Shown: positions 58,324 to 64,000 of the stretch, piece by piece
How the letters are laid out: each line of letters opens with the position of its first letter
Position numbering within the stretch: position 1 is the first letter of the stretch
Assembly (NCBI GenBank): GCA_024689505.1
Contig: JAILDJ010000177.1
Coordinates: forward strand, 31,916 to 95,915
From: Clostridiales bacterium
GTDB lineage: Bacteria > Bacillota > Clostridia > Lachnospirales > Bianqueaceae
DNA: 64,000 nucleotides
Reading direction: 5' to 3'
Program-made: the position numbers and the translations under genes
The notes under the pieces: generated by a model
Told to the model about the DNA's origin: nothing
Seen by the model: only the letters and a program-made list of their open reading frames with translations
Databases searched by the model: none

Positions 58324-59325
58324 ATGTCCCTTTCGGAACAAGATTATAGAAACATCCTTCAAAAATATGAAGAAAAACGGTCCCGTGCTCTGCAGCAGCG
58401 GGACCTGCGCATTCAGGAAGTCTATGAACGCATCCCTGAGATCGGACGGATCGATCGGCAGATCGAGTCCTTTGGCATTCGTTCCATGCAAGCCTACCTC
58501 CAGTCTCATGAGGACCCGGTGCAGCTCCTGAAAAAAGTACGTACCGAAGTCGAAGAACTGCGCGCGCGGCGCTCCTTCCTGTTACGGCTTGCAGGTTATT
58601 CCAACGAGGATCTTATGCCTGTGTACGAATGCCCTATCTGCCAGGATACCGGTTTTGTCGACGGCAAGCGCTGCCGCTGCTTCGAGCAGCAGCTGATCGA
58701 GTCGGCTTACGATCGTTCCCACATGAAGAACCTGCTCCAGCAGGATAATTTCAAGCATTTCGATCTGGATCTCTTCTCCACTGCCAAGCGCGAGAATGAG
58801 GCTTGCTCAGCCCGCACCCAGATGGAGACCATACTGAATGCTGTCCATAACGACTTGGAAGCGTTTCCCTCACAAGGTCCCATCAATTACTTGTTTACGG
58901 GTTCCACCGGCACAGGCAAGACCTTCCTTGCCGGCTGTATCGCTAAAGAAGTCCTGGATAAGGGCTGCACTGTCCTCTACCTGTCCGCTTATGATCTGGC
59001 AGCGCAGTTAAGTGATCGGCGTTTCCATTACCGTGATGGCGACTCCTCTTCGGATGCCTGGCAATATATGCAGGACTGTGATCTTCTGATCATCGATGAT
59101 CTGGGTACAGAAGCACCGAATAAGGCTTCCGCTGCAGATATCCTGCATTTGATCGATCTGCGTCTGCAGTACGGCCGTTCGACCATCATAACAACGAATC
59201 TGGAACTTGCGGCCATCGGCAAATTGTATACGGACCGTATGGTATCCCGCCTGCTCGGCTCTTACCGCCTCATGCGTTTTCTCGGCGCGGATCTGCGGTT
59301 GGCACATTTGAATCAAGTCCCATGA
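58324..59325 (+). CDS. dnaI: Helicase loader DnaI/DnaC-like AAA+ ATPase
   Basis: 333 residues from ATG 58324 with AGAAAGG upstream; a longer in-frame extension overlaps the dnaD-like gene. The N-terminal helicase-binding domain has a zinc motif (CPICQDTGFVDGKRCRC, about 104-120). The AAA+ domain has Walker A STGTGKTFL (about 195), Walker B LLIIDDLGTE (about 256) and sensor/Arg-finger segments. It loads the replicative helicase with the DnaD-like protein. A long hairpin begins at its stop codon. Confidence 0.93.
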   Translation: MSLSEQDYRNILQKYEEKRSRALQQRDLRIQEVYERIPEIGRIDRQIESFGIRSMQAYLQSHEDPVQLLKKVRTEVEELRARRSFLLRLAGYSNEDLMPVYECPICQDTGFVDGKRCRCFEQQLIESAYDRSHMKNLLQQDNFKHFDLDLFSTAKRENEACSARTQMETILNAVHNDLEAFPSQGPINYLFTGSTGTGKTFLAGCIAKEVLDKGCTVLYLSAYDLAAQLSDRRFHYRDGDSSSDAWQYMQDCDLLIIDDLGTEAPNKASAADILHLIDLRLQYGRSTIITTNLELAAIGKLYTDRMVSRLLGSYRLMRFLGADLRLAHLNQVP

Positions 59326-59419
59326 GATATGAATACCCCCAAAACCGAAGACCCCTTGGGAAGGTTACAAGTAAAAAACTTCCCGCGGGGTCTTCGGATT
59401 TGGGAGTACAGTATCTCAT
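59322..59419. repeat. Long inverted-repeat hairpin after dnaI
   Basis: Nested arms: ATGAGATA (59322-59329) with TATCTCAT (59412-59419), then CCGAAGACCCC with GGGGTCTTCGG, then GGGAAG with CTTCCC around an AT-rich loop. It spans about 98 bp and includes the dnaI stop codon. It could end transcription or be a small mobile or structural element. Confidence 0.7.
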
Positions 59420-59540
59420 TGGGAAATAACACCAATCGTTCCACGATACTGTCACTCTGTCAAGATCTAACAGACACAATTGGCCATCCTGAAATAAAGC
59501 GATCGGTCCCCATCCATACATATATCGTCGAGAGAAATAT

Positions 59541-59612
59541 ACTGATATACACGGATACCTCCGGAGAAGTTGTCATTTATGACCTTCTCCGGAGGTATCC
59601 GCGTATATCAGT
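59541..59612. repeat. Long near-perfect hairpin at the end of the TerB-AAA gene
   Basis: ACTGATATAC (59541-59550) and CGGATACCTCC... pair with their complements ending at 59612, 28 of 29 pairs, plus an inner GTCA/TGAC extension. The right arm carries the stop codon of the convergent AAA gene. There is no T-run. Confidence 0.75.
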
Positions 59613-60978
59613 TATTCTCTTGTACGTCTTCTAGTGTCAGTAAGGATAATCCTTCTTTATCGGTGATCTTGTTGAGCACCAGACGGGTGGCCTGGCGGGA
59701 GATCGCGTGTTCCAGGAAGTTCCGGACTTCGCGGGCGTTAGCGAAATTCTCCTGCTTCGACTGGATCTCGAAATAAGCACGGGCGTATTCTTTTGCCTCG
59801 TCTGTAAGCTTGTAGTCCTGCTTCTCGCACATCTGATCCAGGATCCGCATCAACTCGTCCGGGGTGTAATTCTTGAATTCGATGAATGTATTGAAGCGTG
59901 ATTTCAGTCCAGGGTTGCTGGCCAGGAATTCCTGCATCAGGTCGGAATATCCTGCCACGATCACGATCAGATCATCACGATGGTCTTCCATCGCCTTCAG
60001 CAGCGTATCCACCGCTTCCTGACCGAAATCTCCCTCGCCTTTGTTGACAGTCAAGGAATAGGCTTCATCGATGAACAGGATCCCGCCCAACGCACTTTCG
60101 ATGACAGACGTGACCTTGGTTGCCGTCTGGCCGATATAGCCACTGACCAGACCAGCCCTGTCTACTTCGATCATCTGACCCGTCTCCAGGATGCCCAATG
60201 CATTATAGATCTGTGCTATGATACGGGCGACTGTCGTTTTGCCGGTGCCTGGGTTACCGGAAAAGACCAGGTGCCGGGACATGACGGTGTTCTTCAGCCC
60301 ATGCTTCTCCCGCAGGCGCTGTACCTGCAGCAAATTGACAAGGCTGTTGACTTCGCGTTTCACCCCATCTAAACCGACCATGCTGTTGAGTTCGACCAAA
60401 AGATCCTCCACGCGCGGTTTTTCCTCCGGCTGCTGGGCAGCCTGCCCTTTCTTGGGCTTCATCTTCTTCGTGGCATGGACCGGGTAGATGCCGTATTCCT
60501 TCATGAATTTCTCGACCATGAGCAGGAAATCGGTCAACAGCTTGACTTCGTGATCTGTAGTCACGTCATTGCAGGCGATAAAAGCTTGGCCCAATTCCTG
60601 ATAGGTGGCCAGCAAATAATCTGAGACCGATCCTTTGACCGGCGGTTTCGGCAGTTTATGAGCCGCATCCGCCAGGACGAAATATTTCAGTGCCTTCGGG
60701 ACTTCCGTCGAGAAAAGCTGAGAATCGATACGCTGGGCTCGTTTGAACTGGTCCAGCTGGGACATCGTCATCTTCATATCGCCCGCTTCAGCGATGAAAT
60801 CCAGTTCTTCTGGAGATGCGGTTCCGTCAGCGGTCGACAAATATACCATGAACTTCACAAATTCTGTGCGCAGCAGTTCTCTGAGCGGCAAGGTCGTGCC
60901 TTTGGCCATACCGGCTTTGTTCATCGCATCACAGATGCGATAGCACATTTGTATGCGCTCAGTCAAGGTATCTTCCAT
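59608..60978 (-). CDS. TerB-like domain protein fused to a CbbX/SpoVK-type AAA+ ATPase
   Basis: 456 residues. The N-terminal TerB-like helical domain (LRTEFVKFMVYLSTADGTASPEELDFI, about 33-60) and a linker rich in KKMKPKKGQ precede a CbbX/CfxQ/SpoVK AAA+ domain. That domain has VGLDGVKREV, Walker A GNPGTGKTT (about 243), a pore-like SGYIGQT, Walker B GILFIDEAYSL (about 300) and the sensor NPGLKSRFN. These hexameric ATPases remodel partner proteins. It is the last gene of the GH18-hflX-ywlC operon, 18 bases after ywlC. The client is unknown. Confidence 0.9.
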   Translation of the reverse strand: MEDTLTERIQMCYRICDAMNKAGMAKGTTLPLRELLRTEFVKFMVYLSTADGTASPEELDFIAEAGDMKMTMSQLDQFKRAQRIDSQLFSTEVPKALKYFVLADAAHKLPKPPVKGSVSDYLLATYQELGQAFIACNDVTTDHEVKLLTDFLLMVEKFMKEYGIYPVHATKKMKPKKGQAAQQPEEKPRVEDLLVELNSMVGLDGVKREVNSLVNLLQVQRLREKHGLKNTVMSRHLVFSGNPGTGKTTVARIIAQIYNALGILETGQMIEVDRAGLVSGYIGQTATKVTSVIESALGGILFIDEAYSLTVNKGEGDFGQEAVDTLLKAMEDHRDDLIVIVAGYSDLMQEFLASNPGLKSRFNTFIEFKNYTPDELMRILDQMCEKQDYKLTDEAKEYARAYFEIQSKQENFANAREVRNFLEHAISRQATRLVLNKITDKEGLSLLTLEDVQENN

Positions 60979-60996
60979 CGTTTTCTTCTTCTCCTC

Positions 60997-62067
60997 TTAT
61001 TCCACCGGATCCACCGGCAGGATCACGCCGGCAGCCGCGCGGCGCATGCGGTTCATCATAGCCATGAACAAACCATCTTCCTGCAAAGCTTCACCGAAAA
61101 TATCCGTACATCCGTTTTCATCAAAACTGCGCAGCGCTCCAAACAAACGGCGTGCCATAGTATCCGGCTGGGTCCGACTGCCCAGGTCTTCGATATGCAG
61201 TTCTGAAACGTCCAGGACCTGCTGCATCTGCCGGATCCACTCACTGCTGGCAAGGACCCCTGCTTTCCCCTGTACCTCTGGCAGATGGGCCTTAAGATAC
61301 CGGGTCTTGGAAGCATCGCTTCCCCGCAGCAGCACCAAGGATCCTTTGGGGGCGTAGTGCCGGTATTTCATTCCGGGTGCCCTGGGATGCTCTTCTTTCG
61401 AGATCGCCAGTCCCTTGGCTACGGACGGTTCCACCGCAACCTCTCCTATGACAGACCGCAGCATCTCCAACGTGATCCCCCCGGGTCTGAGCAGCATGGG
61501 CACATCCCCTGTCATATCGATGATGGTCGATTCCAGACCGACCGTACAAGGGCCGCCGTCTACGATGCCGTAGATCCGTCCCTGCATATCCTCCCACACG
61601 TGGGCGGCCGTCGTAGGGCTTGGTCTTCCGGATCGATTGGCGCTTGGTGCCGCGACCGGCACGTCAGCCAGACGCAGCAGTTCCATTGCTTTAGGATGTG
61701 ATGGCATGCGCACGCCTACGGTTTCCAGCCCGCCGGTGGTCGCATACGGGACGTTCTCACGCCGGGGCATGATCAATGTCAACGGGCCGGGCCAGAACGC
61801 GTCCATCAGCTTTTGTGCCTTGACCGGTACTTGCCGGACCACCCGTTCCAGGTCAAATCCCGGATAAACGTGCACGATCAGCGGATTGTCCGAAGGCCGG
61901 CCTTTCGCAGTGTAGATCGCCCGTACCGCATCCTCGTTCAGAGCATCAGCCCCCAGTCCGTAGACTGTTTCCGTCGGGAAGGCTACAAGCTGCCCTGCGC
62001 GCAGGGCAAGCGCCGCATCCAACAGCGGCTCGTCCTCCCGGATCCATCGTGTATCGATCTTACTCAT
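60997..62067 (-). CDS. ywlC: L-threonylcarbamoyladenylate synthase (Sua5/YwlC type)
   Basis: 356 residues. YrdC/Sua5 catalytic domain (AFPTETVYGLGADAL, KGRPSDNPLIVHV, WPGPLTLI, SANRSGRPSPTTAAHV, STIIDMTG) plus the C-terminal Sua5 domain with APGMKYRHYAPKG. It makes threonylcarbamoyl-AMP for the universal t6A37 tRNA modification. It starts three bases after hflX, in a four-gene operon. Confidence 0.94.
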   Translation of the reverse strand: MSKIDTRWIREDEPLLDAALALRAGQLVAFPTETVYGLGADALNEDAVRAIYTAKGRPSDNPLIVHVYPGFDLERVVRQVPVKAQKLMDAFWPGPLTLIMPRRENVPYATTGGLETVGVRMPSHPKAMELLRLADVPVAAPSANRSGRPSPTTAAHVWEDMQGRIYGIVDGGPCTVGLESTIIDMTGDVPMLLRPGGITLEMLRSVIGEVAVEPSVAKGLAISKEEHPRAPGMKYRHYAPKGSLVLLRGSDASKTRYLKAHLPEVQGKAGVLASSEWIRQMQQVLDVSELHIEDLGSRTQPDTMARRLFGALRSFDENGCTDIFGEALQEDGLFMAMMNRMRRAAAGVILPVDPVE

Positions 62068-62070
62068 CTC

Positions 62071-63336
62071 CTATTTCAACAAATACGCCTGATAGCGGCC
62101 AAGATCCGTACTGCTCAGCTGGACCTTGATATAGATCCCATCTTCACGATATTCCTCTTCGATGACGGAACCGTTTTCATGCAGCAGATTGATGATGCTG
62201 CCCTTATCATACGGGATCAGCATCTCAGACGGATGCATCTGCTTGTCCAGTGCCGTCTCGACCGCAGTAAGCAAAGCCTGCTGCCCTTCTGCTTCATAGG
62301 CACAGATATGCAGGATCGCCTCTGATAGATAATCCGGACCCGCTGTTTCAGTCGGCTGCGGCAGATCGTTCTTATTGAAGACCGTGATGATCGGTTTGTC
62401 ACCAGCGCCTAACGACTGCATGGCGTCCATCGTGATCTTCATGTTGAGCGAAGCCTTTGGATCGGAACTGTCGACCACATGGACCAGCAGATCCGCATAG
62501 GCCACCTCTTCCAAAGTTGCGTGGAAAGCATCCACCAGATGGTGCGGCAGCTTCTGGATGAAACCGACCGTATCCGCCAGGATGATCTCCCGGCCGTTCG
62601 AAAGCTCCAGGCGACGGGTCGTCGTATCCAGCGTGGCGAACAGTTTGTCCTCTTCCAGTACACCGGCCTGTGTAAGCCGGTTGAAGATGGTCGACTTTCC
62701 GGCATTCGTATAGCCCACCAGCGCGACCATGGGCACTTCATTTTTCTGTCTGCGGCTACGGCGGATATCCCGCTGCGCCGTGATCTCCTCCAATTCCTGC
62801 CTGAGCGCCGCGATACGTCCGCGGATGTAACGGCGATCCAATTCCAGTTTCGTTTCACCGGCACCACGGGCATGCACACCGGAGCCACCGCCCTGTCGGG
62901 ACATGGTGGCACCGAAGCCGGACAGGCGGCTCAATCGATAGCGCAGTTCCGCCAGTTCGACCTGCAGTTGGCCTTCCCGGGTATGGGCACGCATCGCGAA
63001 GATCTCCAGGATCAACGTGGTCCGATCCAAGACCTGCGTATCCAGAAGATCCCCCAGATTGCGCAGTTGGGCCGGCGTCAGCTCGTCATCGGCGATCACG
63101 CCATCGGCCCCAGTTTGTCTCAGCAGTTCTTTCAGTTCTTCGATCTTGCCCGTACCGAAATAACTGCGGGCGGATGGCGCTTCCAAGGGCTGGATCATAC
63201 GGCCGGCTTCCTCACCGCCCGCAGTCTCCAGCAAAGACCGGAGTTCATCCAAAGACGCGTCTGCCGAAAGCGGCGCACGGCCGGTCTCGACAGCGATCAG
63301 TATATAACGGCGGATCTCTTCACCCGTATCAATCAT
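62071..63336 (-). CDS. hflX: GTPase HflX
   Basis: 421 residues. The HflX N-terminal domain includes SARSYFGTGKIEEL, DELTPAQLRNLGD and DRTTLILEIFAMRAHTREG, with a Gly-rich RQGGGSGVHARGAGETKLE linker. The GTPase domain has GYTNAGKSTIFN (about 210), DTVGFIQKLPHHLVDAF and NKNDL. It splits or rescues ribosomes under stress. An AGGAAGGAG site lies inside the end of the GH18 gene, and the two overlap by eight bases. Confidence 0.95.
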   Translation of the reverse strand: MIDTGEEIRRYILIAVETGRAPLSADASLDELRSLLETAGGEEAGRMIQPLEAPSARSYFGTGKIEELKELLRQTGADGVIADDELTPAQLRNLGDLLDTQVLDRTTLILEIFAMRAHTREGQLQVELAELRYRLSRLSGFGATMSRQGGGSGVHARGAGETKLELDRRYIRGRIAALRQELEEITAQRDIRRSRRQKNEVPMVALVGYTNAGKSTIFNRLTQAGVLEEDKLFATLDTTTRRLELSNGREIILADTVGFIQKLPHHLVDAFHATLEEVAYADLLVHVVDSSDPKASLNMKITMDAMQSLGAGDKPIITVFNKNDLPQPTETAGPDYLSEAILHICAYEAEGQQALLTAVETALDKQMHPSEMLIPYDKGSIINLLHENGSVIEEEYREDGIYIKVQLSSTDLGRYQAYLLK

Positions 63337-64000
63337 CCGCTGCGGCTCCTTCCTGCTTCATATACGCCTGCATCAAAGGCCAGATGTCATTGGATTCCAT
63401 ACCGATCTTCCAGGCGGCCACTCCAGCCAACTCATTCTGCTTTGCCATATCCAGGCGCTTTTGAACAGACTTCGCATTTTCGATCCAGACCTTATATACG
63501 GTGCCTGTATCTTCATCCTCCTGGATCATCATATCCTGGCCGCTTTCTTCATCGTATACAGGCTCCAGCTCCCAACTGGCCATATAATCGGTCACTCCGT
63601 TCATGGTCCAGGCTTTGCAGCTGGTCTCACTTTCCGTAATAGTCCAGACTCGGGTATAGAAAGGGATCCCCAGGATCAGTTTCTCTTTGCTCGTCAATTC
63701 CAACATATCGTGGATGGCAGTCTCTGTAAATCCCATGGAAGATACACTGCCGGCTTCACTGCCGCTGTAGTGCTCATCATAGGCCATGACGATGCAGTAA
63801 TCACAAGCCGCCGCCAAAAGATCCCTGCGGTAGTAGGCGGACCAGCGCATCGGTACCGAAACGTCCACACTCAGGATATAACCTTCCGGCCGCAATACGG
63901 CTCCGGCTTCACGCACGAACTCTACAAAATACGGGGCTGTTTCCTCATTGAGCGCCTCAAAATCCAGATTGATCCCATCCAGTCCCAGTGTCTGACACTG
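63329..64000 (-). CDS. GH18 family glycosidase (YaaH/SleL-like), N-terminus off the right edge
   Basis: The frame is open for 223 residues from the window edge to a TGA at 63329-63331, so the N-terminus (including any signal or LysM domain) is missing. Near the visible start, LGLDGINLDFEAL matches the GH18 DxxDxDxE motif, with the catalytic Glu at 63956-63958. IVMAYDEHYSG and a late Trp in VAAWKIGMESNDIW are also GH18 features, as in the YaaH/SleL spore cortex or cell-wall N-acetylglucosaminidases. It heads, or is an internal gene of, the operon with hflX, ywlC and the TerB-AAA ATPase. Confidence 0.9.
   Translation of the reverse strand, partial: QCQTLGLDGINLDFEALNEETAPYFVEFVREAGAVLRPEGYILSVDVSVPMRWSAYYRRDLLAAACDYCIVMAYDEHYSGSEAGSVSSMGFTETAIHDMLELTSKEKLILGIPFYTRVWTITESETSCKAWTMNGVTDYMASWELEPVYDEESGQDMMIQEDEDTGTVYKVWIENAKSVQKRLDMAKQNELAGVAAWKIGMESNDIWPLMQAYMKQEGAAADD

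Overview
This 64 kb window looks like the chromosome of a gut-type anaerobic Firmicute (Bacillota), most likely class Clostridia. The reasons are moderate GC content, Gram-positive style promoters and AGGAGG ribosome sites, a MurC with the clostridial GISMSS N-terminus, a paired DnaD-like/DnaI helicase loader, a YerC/TrpR-like regulator, a CotH-family relic, and oxygen-sensitive enzymes (indolepyruvate:ferredoxin oxidoreductase, an anaerobic sulfatase-maturase). The family-level assignment is an inference. I saw no transposase, phage gene, tRNA, rRNA or CRISPR array.

Layout. 1-7.1 kb: a partial sugar isomerase, an operon of GH95 alpha-L-fucosidase, a two-thioredoxin/CcdA redox protein and a small protein, and a divergent sodium:solute symporter with a perfect palindromic operator. 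A noncoding block follows with a long hairpin and two near-identical structured 91-bp units. 7.4-14.5 kb: a nanE-GH3-nitrilase-GNAT operon, then an acyl-CoA synthetase divergent from an amidohydrolase. 14.5-19.5 kb: a triple-GNAT protein, a decayed cotH, and a yerC-iorA-iorB operon. 19.7-21.9 kb: a GH36 alpha-galactosidase. 21.9-28.3 kb: an NHLM/NHLP-type peptide-export operon (short HlyD-like adaptor, C39-peptidase ABC transporter, second ABC transporter, sigma factor, candidate GG-leader peptide, HExxH protein). 28.4-31.9 kb: serC-serA-DUF1015. 32.1-42.4 kb: a GH29 fucosidase, a metallo-beta-lactamase/GNAT fusion with a giant ABC transporter, and an acpS-dienelactone hydrolase-anSME-GH30 operon. 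42.4-53.6 kb: an S66 peptidase divergent from a GH63-like glycosidase, and a packed seven-gene operon (uridine-kinase-like, Nudix, GH2, Fe-alcohol dehydrogenase, cupin, GH29, double GNAT). 53.7-59.3 kb: typA, murC, a dnaD-like gene and dnaI. 59.6-64 kb: an operon of GH18, hflX, ywlC/sua5 and a TerB-AAA ATPase.

How it fits together. Eight glycosidases in the interior of the window (GH95, two GH29, GH36, GH3, GH2, GH30 and a GH63-like enzyme) lack a visible signal peptide. They should therefore act in the cytoplasm on imported fucosylated, galactosylated or glucosylated oligosaccharides. Only one candidate importer (the symporter) is present, and there is no sugar-responsive regulator gene, so import and control must partly lie outside the window. 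The most unusual system is the NHLM operon, where export genes, a sigma factor, a candidate exported peptide and a putative metalloenzyme are translationally coupled. The sigma gene appears frameshifted just before its end.
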